A stretch of DNA of 64,000 nucleotides from Galaxea fascicularis. Its lineage: Eukaryota; Cnidaria; Anthozoa; Scleractinia; Euphylliidae. The translations under genes were made by a program, and so were the position numbers. Location: assembly GCA_948470475.1 (NCBI GenBank), contig OX419335.1, forward strand, positions 38,284,726-38,348,725, given 5' to 3'. Every line of letters starts with the position of its first letter. Position 1 is the first letter of the stretch. Positions 47,635 to 56,959 of this stretch are shown here, piece after piece. A model generated the notes under the pieces. That model was not told the DNA's origin and did no database searches. It saw nothing but the letters and a program-made list of their open reading frames with translations.

Positions 47635-48035
47635 AGGGCCCTAGTCACAACTCTCCACAATTAATTCTGTGGGACGTTAAAGAACCACTAGGGACGTAAC
47701 GAACCCTGGCTGTGACCACCCCTAGTGCTGACCTTGGGTTGGTGCTTCACATAGGGATAACCTCATTGCACCTTTCCCCCTTGGATAGAATTCCAAGAAA
47801 AATGAGTATGAGTATGAGTATGACACCTTTGTTTTGGTTTACAGGCGAGAATTTGGCTCTTATATTTTATTAGGAGGACGTCGAAACAAAGGAAATCACT
47901 GTGGAACTACAACAGATAATTAAACATACTTTCAGGAACACAACTTACAATAAAGCAATAAGATTTCGCTTCACCATGCATTATCAATAATTTCGATGGC
48001 CGGCATTGAAAAAGGCGGAGGCTAACTGGGGTCCT
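47635..48035. mobile_element. TTAA-flanked insertion containing a SINE piece
   Basis: Copy A has a single TTAA at the corresponding point (about 22185); copy B has TTAA at 47631-47634 and 48036-48039 with 401 bases between. TTAA target duplication is typical of piggyBac-type insertion. Its left part (47641-47825, plus strand) matches the body of the SINE at 12018-12363 and ends in ATGAGT units. Confidence 0.65.
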
Positions 48036-48167
48036 TTAAAATCGGTTTAATGGAAATATCTCGTTCGCGTTTCAAGCAATACAAAAATAGTAAAATTTGG
48101 AGAAACAAGACTAGCTAGGATTTGATGTAGTTTAAAAATTAGAATTTGAAGTTGAAAATTGATATAT

Positions 48168-48730
48168 GGACATCGATTTTCCGGGGCTCCCTGATTATTG
48201 TGTATGGTACTCTCGTCTGAAGAATGGATACGTGCTCACAAAGACCGAGTGGGAGGGTTGCAAACGGTTGTTTGAAGAAAGACGCAGTACTACAACAATC
48301 TCGACGTGGGGCCGGGGCTAGAGGCGTTGGGGAAAAATGTGCGAATTTTACACGGAGAAAGGAATCGACATTCTTAAAGACGCGGTCGGCATCCCGGGGG
48401 TGAGTTTGAATTATCTTCTCCGGGGAGTAGTCGAGCGGGACGCGGAGCTGTACAGTCCTTGCAAAGAAGCATATGAAATGATGTAAGGCGCGGTGCTCGA
48501 ACGGCCGAGACTTGTATTCAGCAAGGTACCACGAAGCAGGTGAGACGAAAATAAGGCCCCACCAGCAAGTAGAGCCGAAGACCTGTCAAAACATCGTCGG
48601 ACATGACGCCATCTTTCGACCATGCTCCGACACATGCCCTGCGAATATTGGAATTTTATTACGACTTTTTCGACAAATACATCGACCACAGAGATTTCGA
48701 GCTGGTCCAGAAAGACACGGACGAACTCGG
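48168..48730 (+). pseudogene. Fossil type B DNA polymerase fragment, copy B
   Basis: Same fossil as 22400-23625, starting with FPGLPDYCVWYSRLKNGYVL. A deletion of about 650 bases relative to copy A joins CATGCCCTGCG to AATATTGG near 48648, with CG as possible microhomology. It ends at the motif C DTD codons, as in copy A. Confidence 0.65.
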
Positions 48731-48734
48731 CTAG

Positions 48735-50520
48735 CGTACTGTCGCTTCTTCTTTGCTTCGTGTTGCCTGAAAATCTGGTCGGGATCCATATCCCTGTAGG
48801 AGTCTGCATTTGGGTGGCAAATTCTCACATCGAAGAAGGCCGACCTCTGCTTCTCCCAGAACCCCCTAGCCACTATATCCAGCCGTGCATCAGGGGCAGT
48901 GTTGACTCCCCTATTCAACTCTTCTCCTGTGATGTCTTGCAAAACTGGTTCAATTCCAACGTCACTGCACACTATGCAAAGCATTTCCACCTCCAGATCG
49001 CTCAGTTCATTATGGCGTTATTGAAGGGGTCCTCGCAAACACAAACAGAGGGCGTACCAGGAACTTCCCAGTCGTACCTGAGTTTCACAGCATCTCGAAA
49101 TTCACTCTTGTTTAAGTCAAAGTTCATATCTCTAATTGGCAAAACAGTAAGCCAACTAAAGGCACCTTTCTGGGTGGAAAGGTCCACAGCTCTCAGAGTT
49201 TTTACAGAAACCAGGCCCTTCACCTGATCAAGTTTTTCTTTCAGATACTGATTCGTCACTTGGCACACCTCCCGTTGCGCAGTGTGTATTTCATTTTCGT
49301 CTTATGGTTCATGCACCTGTGATTTTATGTGTTGGGCTAATGGACCAGAGATATTAGCTGATGCTACATACTCTGAGGCTGCTACTCGACACGGATTTGT
49401 TATGCCCATGCCTCCCATTCTCACCAGCAGCTCCCCTTCAGCTTGTGTACAACAGTGCCCTGTAATGGGCGGTATGAGGACATCAGCTATTGCGCGCTCC
49501 AAAGGTGCGATTAGGTCTTCTAAATCAGGCAGAGTCCTCAGAAAGTACGTCAGTCGGTGTTTTAATCCAAAAGTGAATGCCGCGTAGCAGGCCTGAGGCT
49601 GCGACAGAGCAAAGTCGGCCAATTTTGTCACCTGTCCCACCCATCCGTCGACTTTACCGTTGACGTACTGCTCAAAATAGGACCTGGAGCCCAGCGCCGC
49701 ACCAAGGTGCTTCCGACCTTCTGTGGTGATGTTGATTGCCGTTTCTTCAAAGATGTCCTTGGCGGTCTCCTCCTTATCAGGCTTTGTAGCAAGCCAGCAT
49801 TCTCCAACACTAGGATAATATCCTAAATCCGGTCCGGCCACTGTCAACTAATCCCACCACGCCTTTATGTTCTGTAACGATCCACACCCTGTCGCATCAT
49901 TTGCAAACCAGCACTGTTTGGTTTGGCTAACTGCCTGCAAACGAGAGATAAGCGGCTGTAGACTCAGGGCATACAAGCACATAGCTACGGGATTGCCTTG
50001 CGTAGTTCCCGCCGCAGAAACGAGTTCTTTACCACCCGTTACAACAGTTGTGCTGATGCTTGGTAGGTATTGATTGCAAATGTAGTTACCGCTGGACAAA
50101 CAATCCTGATGTTGTGAAGGGCGGCGGCTCGATTTAGTGCACTGCATCGGTTTCCTCGCACTGGAATAAGCTGCTCATTGCGTGCACTGCCGCCTCACTC
50201 CCGGATTTGTGTCCAGCGCAAACCTGAAGCGAGCTACTCGGCTCTAATATATCTTGTTTCATCACCGCTGTCACGCACTTTTCAATAATTCTTCTGATTA
50301 CTTCCCCCACACCTATTGGCCTGACTTCACCGTTACCCTTATCCAACGGGATAAGACGACACGCTAGAATCGGCTCGATAGTCACGGGATCGATGTACTC
50401 TGTGCACAACCAGCGGGTCAGAGTTGCAAGAGCATCGCACAAATTAGAGGCAGACTTCTTGAATGATTTGTCAGCTAGGATCCTTTGAAAGCCATTTGCG
50501 TCCACATTCTAGGGACCTCC
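48735..50520 (-). pseudogene. Reverse-transcriptase fossil, copy B, interrupted at 50524
   Basis: Minus-strand remnant parallel to 23640-25543. The catalytic site reads [12 protein letters not shown], keeping one Asp that copy A has changed to Glu. [15 protein letters not shown] and [20 protein letters not shown] are visible. The first catalytic Asp region is lost to frameshifts. At 50524 the homology with copy A stops inside the N-terminal coding part because the viral element is inserted there. Confidence 0.72.
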
Positions 50521-50524
50521 AGCG
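50519..50524. other. Likely 6-bp target site of the viral element (CCAGCG)
   Basis: The last bases shared with the uninterrupted copy A are CCAGCG (25470-25475 there). Polintons duplicate a 6-bp target, so CCAGCG should reappear just beyond the right terminus, which is outside the window. Confidence 0.6.
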
Positions 50525-50897
50525 AGTAGTATAAGTGGCTTATATGGTCCCCAAACCAATCAGCATCGAGTATTGTATACCACGTGATACGATTCGACCA
50601 ATCAGGTTGCGAGTTGCTAATATATTCAAGATGGCTGACTCGGCCCTGATAACCGCGCCTGCAACCTGATACCGTGGCTGAGAAACCGCGCCTGGTGTAT
50701 GGCAAAGATGGCGCCCACCCCAAATAAGGAGAAAACCCCCAGGAAAATAAATGAAAAAAACAGAAAAGTGGAAAAATGACAAAGTTTTAATATGTACAAA
50801 TAAAAAATTTACAAATGACAGCAGCTCCTTGATTGTTTTTTGGAAAAAAGTGGTCAACAACAAGGCAAACAGGAAAAACAAAACCACAGTTCAATGT
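50525..50897. repeat. Left terminal region of the viral element
   Basis: Non-coding DNA between the left terminus and the PolB stop. It probably contains the terminal inverted repeat, whose partner is outside the window. Notable are TATA-like TATAAG and TTATAT near 50530-50545, and CCAATCAG twice (about 50556 and 50599), which look like CCAAT boxes. ATTAAA on the minus strand near 50783-50788 could be the PolB poly(A) signal. Confidence 0.6.
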
Positions 50898-53800
50898 TCA
50901 CAGTTCCTCGTCCGAATGGTCCGACAACAGCGATGTCAGCACGGCCGCATCACGTGCGATTTCGTCATCGTCGTCGGTGGATCCGTAACCGTAGGGGTAC
51001 GACTTGAAACTGACAGGATCCACCACGCGCTTGTCGAAGACGAGACCGTACTGTTTGGTGCGCGGTGCTACGGTGATGGTCTTGGTGGCTGGGTCCCGGG
51101 TGAAGAAGTGAGGATTCACCACGGGCACGTTACGCCTTTGGTCCCAAGGATCTCGCAATTCGTCCATCAGGTTGGCGCGCATCACGTCGTAGTTCAGCTG
51201 GGAGGAACCACGTACGGAACCGAGTGAAAAACCTCGCACCTTGCAACAGACTTTGCCTTGTTGGGTCTTGTACCCGTAATTTTTGGGACCGGCCGAGGTG
51301 AAATCGATGATGTAGTCGCCCCCTTCCAATTCGTTGGTCATCTCGCCGAGGTAGTCTCCGAGAGGAATCTCCGACTGTCCGGGCTGCCAACGGTAAATGA
51401 CCGAGTCCGTGTCGAAGTAGAGGGCCCGTTCGCCCAAGGTCTGGAGATGAGCGTACAGACGAAGACGGGCATGGCAAGTGGTGAAGGCCGCCACGAAGAT
51501 GTTGATTTTTCCGTTGTCGAGAAGATCGTCCTTCAGGGGGGTCGTCACGACCTCCAACTTGTCCTCGGTGCAGATCCGGACGGCGTTGACGTGGACCAGC
51601 GGGTCAGAGACGATGTCGAAGAGTTGGGCGGGGGTGGAGACGGCACGGGTGGAAGACTTGAGGAGATTTTCACCGAACTTGCCCCAAAAGGAATTGAGAC
51701 CCAGTTTGGCGGTCTGCTTGCGACCGGGATTCTTGCGGATGAGGTCTGGTTGGAGAGCCACACCTTCCCGCTCACGGTAAGCGACGACGTATTGTAGTTT
51801 TTGCTCGGGCGTCTGGGCCCAGGCAGGGTAGCCGGAGGATTCCTGTTTGAGCCTCAGCCAGGTGTTGACGTACTCGGCGAAGAGACCGCGGCGTCGCTGA
51901 GGGAAATGCCACACCTCGTGGATCCTCACGATACGGTACCCTTGCTCCACGGCCTCCACCAGTTCGGGCGTGCACCACGTACCGGTGAATTGACGGTCGT
52001 CGTCGTCGTGGGAGCATTGATGGGAACGGTCGTGCAAGGGTTTGGGCATTTCTTCCGCCAGACAGGTACGACAGAGTGGGAAGGTCAGTTTACCGCCACT
52101 GCGATGAGGCAGGACGGGATGGTAGAGACCGCGGGGCGCCACCACATCCACCTTGGCCAGTCCAAAGTAATGACCAATGTCCTGGTCCTCGGGTCGTGTG
52201 AGGACGGTGGGATGACCGACGGGGTACTCGTCGTACTTGTTGACGGTGGGGTACAGGGAGGTGACGTCCACGTAACGGATCTGTTCTCCCACCGTGGGAT
52301 CGACCTGGTAGTGGAGCGTGGCCGCATTGGTCCTCCCACCGAAGAAGGCCTCTCGGGGTGCCAGAGGCGACACGAGATGCAGGTCGGTCAGAAAGGTCTG
52401 GAGGTCTGCGTTCGTCTTGACGCGACGGTCCCACTCGCACTCCCACTCCACGACCAGGGTGTAACCGGCAGCACGCAAAGCCTCCTCCTTGGCGCGGGTG
52501 ACCTCCCTCATCTCGTGGAAAGTGCGGTCGGGGTGGAGTTTGGATTTGGAGGTACGGTCGGGAAAGCAGGACGTACAACCGTGCCACAGACAACCGTGGA
52601 ACTCGTACACGGTGTTTTTGGAATCGTCGTAACCGTCCACTAGATAACGTCCGATTAATCGCACTTCACCACCGTTGTTGGCGTGAAGAATGAAATCGCA
52701 AGTCACTCCAGCTACGGGCGTGTCGGGGTAGGCCGCTGCCATCATCTCGTCCTCTGCCAGAACCTCCGGCGCGTTCTCCTCTCGGTGCAGGGTCCGACGC
52801 TGGGATTCCTGCCATGCTAACCACTGCAAGGCCTTGAAGGACTGGTTGGAGCGTGCCCCGTGCCAACCGCGAGGGGGTTCGACAGCCACGGTGTCGGGTT
52901 TCAGGAGTTTCTTGCGCCAGAAACGATGACAGGCCGAGGCGATGGTGATGCATTTCTCCATGGGACGAAACTCGGCTTCGGCGTGGAATTCCTCCTGGAA
53001 CTTTTGACACCCGCCCTTGAGAAGTTTGACGTCCGAGACACAGTACGCTTCCATCTCCCTACGAAGGTTGAAGACGTGCCCGCGACGGACTTGGTCATCG
53101 TACCAGGTCTGGAAGGCAGCCTTGGCCTTGGAGGACATCCCGTCCGGATCGTAGTATTCGGCGGCTGGCATGGGTCCCTCGTAGTCCTGGTTGGGCAAGG
53201 TGTTGAAGAGATGGGGGAAGTGCCCTTTTTGCAGCTCCGTCAATCCGAAGGTGGCAGGAAAGTTCTTGAGGGGCATGGGCAGGAAACACAAGGAGTCCTT
53301 GAACGTCAGCAGGTCGGAGCGGAGAGAGAAGATCTTGACCCCCACGGTGACTTGATCGGTGACTTCGCGGTGAGTCTGGTACAGATGTTTGAGAACGAAC
53401 ATCCCGTCGTACCCCTTGAAGTTGTGAAAGAGGATGATGACGGAACGGTCGTCCCCGTCTTCATCCACGCACAGTTCGTCGAGGTAGTCGAAGAACTCCG
53501 AGGTACAGTCCACTCCGTAGAAGGTGTGTGTCTGGTCCTCCTCCTCGGACTCGGCGCAAATCAGGATGGGGATCTGCTCTCCGTCGGCGGTGGTGTAGGC
53601 CTCGTAGTCCGCGTAGACCAGGAGAGGCGGCTGACGTTCCACACGAGCCGTGCCTTCTTCGACGTTCATGGAGACGACGGCCCGAGTGCCCACGCTGTTG
53701 AGGGGGACGGTCTTGAGACGCGGAGCATCGCAATCCTCACCCTCGGGTTGAATGTAACATCGGTGGTCGGACACCTTCACGCGTTTGGTGCAGTAAGGGC

Positions 53801-53925
53801 ATTCGGACCACCCGCACTTGTGCTTCGGATGTTTGCCTCCCACATTGTACTCCTTCTGACACTCGGTACATTTTTCAAGGTATGGCAGAGGGTCGAGGCG
53901 CGTCGGTTGGAGGTACCCCGGTAGT
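50898..53925 (-). CDS. PolB: Protein-primed type B DNA polymerase, exonuclease and polymerase part
   Basis: Replicative polymerase of the element. On the minus strand, Exo I Asp-x-Glu is in VYADYEAYT (near 53609), Exo II in HNFKGYDGMF (about 53400-53430), Exo III in YCVSDVKLL (about 53021-53049), motif A in DVTSLYP (about 52250-52275), motif B in GLNSFWGKFGE (about 51680-51700) and motif C in YFDTDS (about 51398-51415). All catalytic residues are present. Between Exo III and motif A lies the insertion with EFHGCLWHGCTSCF usual in Polinton polymerases. Cys pairs near 53760-53870 form zinc-finger-like knuckles. The frame stays open upstream to 54161, but the protein-like text changes to the other frame near 53890-53925, so this part and the next entry belong to one gene split by a single shift. 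Confidence 0.92.
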
Positions 53926-55048
53926 GTTGGGCCAGACACGCATCCCCGAAGAACGAACGATGGCAGAGATGACAAGGGACGGTAGGACGAGGATGTCTCG
54001 TCGTCCGTTTGGCGGTCACGTGATCGGAACAGTTCTTGGTGCGGCATGCACCACACCACTTGCCCTCGCACGGATGATGGGCGTAATCGTCTTTGTTGTA
54101 GCCACGGTCGCACTCGTGGCAATAGTAGGAGCGAGACAGGAAGGCGGAGAACGAGTTGCACCCGTCGTAATGGCGGTCCGACTTGACGAGTAAGATGAGC
54201 TTGTCGGACTCAGTGGGACCCTTGTAAATGATACTGTAGGGAGGGTCGACGGTCATCACTTTGATCTGGTAGCCGGGCAGGGCAGCTTGGAACTTGGCCA
54301 ACTCTTCCAAACCGCAGGGACCTTCGGGGACACCCGCCAAACGATGGAGTTCACGAGCCAATCGAGTTTGGACGGGACGACCTTTTCGGAGATTGCAGTA
54401 GTTGGGACCGCGTGCACCTTCGTCGGCCAGGGCTTGCATGGTGACGATGGCCCTCGCGCAACACAGATCATCGTCATTTTTGATGGTGACGATACACCGT
54501 TTGTCTATTTTCTTGACGGCAGCGGTAGCGGCACGATAACGTTTGCCGTTTCCTCGACCGGGAGCCGGTGTACGGATGAAAGTCAGTTCAGTATGCAGGG
54601 GCGTGTCTGCATCAAAAGACTCGTTGGAATTGAGTTTGCCCGCCAACGTGTGCAAGTAAGTGTTCAATCGATCGCTGCCGTCTCGGAACTCTTGGACGGT
54701 GAAGGTGGCCGACTGAAAAGGGTGGCGAAAGGTATCCGTGGTGGTCTGCAACACAAAGTGCAGACGATGGTGAGGCTCGATGGTAGGGTCCGCTCGGATT
54801 TGATCCATCACGGCACGGTGGAGGGCACTCGTTAATTCCTCCCCCAGATTATCGTCCCGCGTCGGGTCTCGACGGTGCGTCAAGGTGGCATCGAACACGC
54901 GTCTGTCCGCCACGTTTCTCCAGCGTTGGCGCGGAGCGGTGGGCACGAGATGAAAATCGAACAAATTCCCACCTGTTTGATTGCTGGCCTCGACCATGTC
55001 CATCATTTCATTTAATTCCTCGTCTGTCACGTGGTCGGTCCAATCCAT
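53880..55048 (-). CDS. PolB: PolB N-terminal part with OTU-like protease signature
   Basis: The ATG at 55048 is chosen over a TTG twelve bases upstream; the frame stays open to 53777, but the text after about 53900 is out of frame. Numbered from the ATG: residues about 95-165 resemble the conserved N-terminal block of cnidarian Polinton polymerases (FTVQEFRDGSDRLNTYLHTL, LNSNESFDADTPLHTELTFI). Residues 191-202 read NDDDLCCARAIV, like the nucleophile motif of OTU cysteine proteases, and about 287-296 read KSDRHYDGCN, like the OTU His motif. Cys/His knuckles follow (YYCHECDRGY, KWCGACRTKNC, PCHLCHRSFFGDACLAQH). The OTU call is inference from motif shape. The part probably accompanies polymerase or capsid functions, or removes ubiquitin. 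Confidence 0.8.
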
Positions 55049-55417
55049 GATGATGGTCAACTACTACTACTGCTTGCAAGAGCGCACACAGGAAAAAATG
55101 AGTGTCCTCTCGTACGCGCCGGGTCTTATATACGCTGAACATTTTGTGACGTCACGTCACCATGTCGATCATTGGACGTCAGAGTCTGAATGGGGGTATC
55201 CCTCCAATAGCGTGAAAGCAGAGGGTTGGCATGGCAATGTGACGTCACGTCACCATGGCGATGCATTGGACGTCAGAGTCAGAATGGGGGGATGTGGGGT
55301 ATCCCCCAATAGCACGTGAACGAGGGTTGGCATGGCAATGTGACGTCAGAACCCAGAGTGTATAAGAAGGGACGAGTGCGAGGACCGCCATTTTGACTTC
55401 TTCTCGAGTCTTTGAAG
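55049..55417. promoter_or_regulatory. Bidirectional PolB/RING promoter with CRE repeats
   Basis: Two tandem units (55146-55238 and 55239-55339) and the start of a third each begin GTGACGTCA. Exact TGACGTCA palindromes lie at 55147-55154, 55240-55247 and 55341-55348, with further ACGTCA half sites (for example GGACGTCAGAG). TATA boxes face both ways: TATAAG at 55361-55366, 57 bases before the RING ATG, and on the minus strand GTATATAAG at 55125-55133, about 77 bases before the PolB ATG. TGACGTCA is the binding site of CREB/ATF factors. Confidence 0.8.
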
Positions 55418-55720
55418 ATGTCAAAAGAAAGAGGACGCGTTATGATCGACGGTGAAATGTGGGAGTTGGCTCCCACGCCTTTAAGCAATGACCGTTGTGT
55501 CATTTGCCTAGAAAAGTATAAGGGACCCATGTACCGAGGAGGACCCATTCGCCCCCGGAAGATGGCCTGCTGCGGTGTGCCCATCCACGAGCCGTGCGCG
55601 AGGCAGATCCTGGATCACACGCCGGACGGAGTGATACCCCGCTGCCCGCATTGCCGACAACAGAGAGTCATACCGCACTCGCCGTGCCAGTGCCCTTTCT
55701 GCCGAGGAACTTCACCCTGA
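55418..55720 (+). CDS. RING-finger protein, probable E3 ubiquitin ligase
   Basis: A 100-residue protein, the only plus-strand gene of the element, starting at ATG 55418 (an in-frame TTG lies six bases upstream). Zinc ligands visible: C27-x2-C30, C51-C52, H57-x2-C60, C76-x2-C79, with a further Cys cluster CQCPFC at about 90-95. This is a compact RING with a CC-x4-H-x2-C middle. Such proteins recruit an E2 enzyme and attach ubiquitin to targets. It shares its promoter with PolB and so is expected to be expressed early with replication. The targets are unknown; a host defence or cell-cycle target is speculation. Confidence 0.8.
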   Translation: MSKERGRVMIDGEMWELAPTPLSNDRCVICLEKYKGPMYRGGPIRPRKMACCGVPIHEPCARQILDHTPDGVIPRCPHCRQQRVIPHSPCQCPFCRGTSP

Positions 55721-55832
55721 CGACCCGGACCGCCCCACGGACAAGACTCAAGGGGGTTTTTCAACCCCCGCCTTAAATGTCAAGAAAGTCAATGACCACA
55801 CATATGCACGTCGTGTGTGTTTTTTATTGAAC
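55721..55832. terminator. Convergent 3' region with hairpin and poly(A) signal
   Basis: GGGGGTTTTTCAACCCCC (55751-55768) folds as a short hairpin after the RING stop. On the minus strand AATAAA (plus-strand TTTATT, about 55820-55829) follows the PLA2 stop within 20 bases, a plausible poly(A) signal for the leftward late genes. I see no AATAAA for RING. Confidence 0.55.
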
Positions 55833-56204
55833 TCATAAACCTAGTTTTACTTTAGCGTGCATGATGTTTTTGACGATGGCTTCCGTCCACGTCTTCTTGC
55901 CCGGTAAATTCTTGATCTTTTCGATCATTTTCTTGTCGGCTGCATGCTTGTCTTTCAACGACTTGGCCTTGTCGTAATCGATGTCGTGTTGCTTGGCAAT
56001 GCGATCCAATCGGTTGATCCCAGGATCCCCTCGGGCTAGACGTTTCTTGAGATGCGTACCCGGTCCCATGTACTGATACCCGGGCCAATGAAATTCGAGG
56101 CCGGTCTTTCCCAACCATTTCTGCACGTCCAGACCGCGTCCTCTCTGCCCCCGCTTACGTTTGGAACGTCTCACCACCCGTCGCCGTCCGACCACTCTTC
56201 CCAT
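55833..56204 (-). CDS. Parvovirus-type phospholipase A2 domain protein
   Basis: A 123-residue protein from ATG 56204 (a TTG-led extension to 56261 is less likely). It has a basic leader (GRRRVVRRSKRKRGQRGRG), then a viral-type secreted-PLA2 fold: calcium loop YMGPGTHL, then catalytic His-Asp in KQHDIDYD, then a Lys-rich helix. In parvoviruses and some adinto-like elements this activity in the virion cuts phospholipids of the endosomal membrane during entry. The His-Asp pair and calcium-loop glycines are intact. The leader ends in QRGRG, similar to the RGG sites of neighbouring virion proteins. The start overlaps the end of the upstream gene by 34 bases. Confidence 0.88.
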   Translation of the reverse strand: MGRVVGRRRVVRRSKRKRGQRGRGLDVQKWLGKTGLEFHWPGYQYMGPGTHLKKRLARGDPGINRLDRIAKQHDIDYDKAKSLKDKHAADKKMIEKIKNLPGKKTWTEAIVKNIMHAKVKLGL

Positions 56205-56959
56205 TGTTTCGTGCGGTGAGGTAACGGTCGTAAGTTCCGTAACGGTCGTCTGTCGTCCCAATCTGAGTCGTCCTCGTCCGTGTCACTGCCTTTTGTCCCC
56301 TTGAACTTCTCCCGGAGGGCACGTTCCATGATCGACTCCATGGGGGCTTTGCCTTTGCCTTTGCCTTTGCCTTTGGGTTTGGGAGTCGGTTTCAATTTCT
56401 TGATGGCATCGGCGAAATCCTCATCGTGGAAGGGAAAGGGACTGGGATCGCGTCCACTCGGACCCGGCTGAGGGGAAAGGGGTGGTGGTGGTGGTGGAAA
56501 CGGTTCGTCGTCTTCGCCAAAGGTCAGCGGTCTGGGTTTGCGTTTTGGTTTGGGTGGAAGTGACGGTCTGCGTTTGGGTGTGACGTCGGTCTGACCGGGC
56601 GCAGGTGTCGCACTCGACTTGGACGGACCCATGGCGCGGACCATTCGTTTCATCCACTTGTGAAGGGAAGGGGTCACCAGTTCGTCCCCCTCGAAGGGGT
56701 CCTCTTCCTCTTGCGCACCGGCGGAGCTGGGTAGATTGAATTGTCTTATCTTGTTGGACGCTCGAGCGAAAGCGCGCGATACGGGTAACAGTTTGGCCAT
56801 CTTCTCGTCCGGCGTCAAGGTGGGATCGCGCAAGAGACGTCGTTTCTTGGCTCCTAATCGAGCAGCGTTGGTGAGAGCGGCATTTTCCGTCAAATCCGCT
56901 TTCACTTGAGCTACGGTCTGAGGGTCTTCACTGGCAGGCACCAGAATGAACTCTTCCAT
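56171..56959 (-). CDS. Proline/lysine-rich protein of unknown function
   Basis: 262 residues from ATG 56959. The N-terminus (MEEFILVPASED) and the next helical part (LLRDPTLTPDEKMAKLLPVS, then RAFARASNKIRQF) look folded and recall a short hypothetical protein that I associate with Polinton and adintovirus elements. The rest is low-complexity: an acidic patch, Pro runs, PKPKGKGKGKGKAP (from a CCTTTG hexamer run at about 56343-56370) and an acidic Asp/Trp-rich end. It overlaps the genes on both sides (32 and 34 bases), so it is probably co-transcribed. A virion or scaffold role is a guess. Confidence 0.7.
   Translation of the reverse strand: MEEFILVPASEDPQTVAQVKADLTENAALTNAARLGAKKRRLLRDPTLTPDEKMAKLLPVSRAFARASNKIRQFNLPSSAGAQEEEDPFEGDELVTPSLHKWMKRMVRAMGPSKSSATPAPGQTDVTPKRRPSLPPKPKRKPRPLTFGEDDEPFPPPPPPLSPQPGPSGRDPSPFPFHDEDFADAIKKLKPTPKPKGKGKGKGKAPMESIMERALREKFKGTKGSDTDEDDSDWDDRRPLRNLRPLPHRTKQWEEWSDGDGW

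Larger units (their letters stand above)
33034..50524 (+). repeat. Segmental duplication, copy B
   Basis: Same orientation as copy A (10562-25475). It differs by several large changes: the 6.5-kb recombinase element (34811-41303), a deletion joining sulfotransferase exon 3 to a LINE fragment (junction 43969/43970), unrelated DNA at 44076-46350, a TTAA-flanked insertion (47635-48035) and an internal deletion in the PolB fossil near 48650. Its right end is cut at 50524 by the viral element. Confidence 0.85.

Noticed and set aside
53880..53930. Programmed ribosomal frameshift in PolB
   Set aside because: No canonical slippery heptamer is visible where the text changes frame; mutation or assembly error is simpler.
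50898..55048. Many plus-strand open frames overlapping PolB (for example 52860-53924)
   Set aside because: They are side effects of the G+C-rich codon usage of the minus-strand polymerase and show no domain text.
55049..55417. Viral replication origin
   Set aside because: Elements with protein-primed PolB replicate from their termini; the repeats here are better explained as promoter units.
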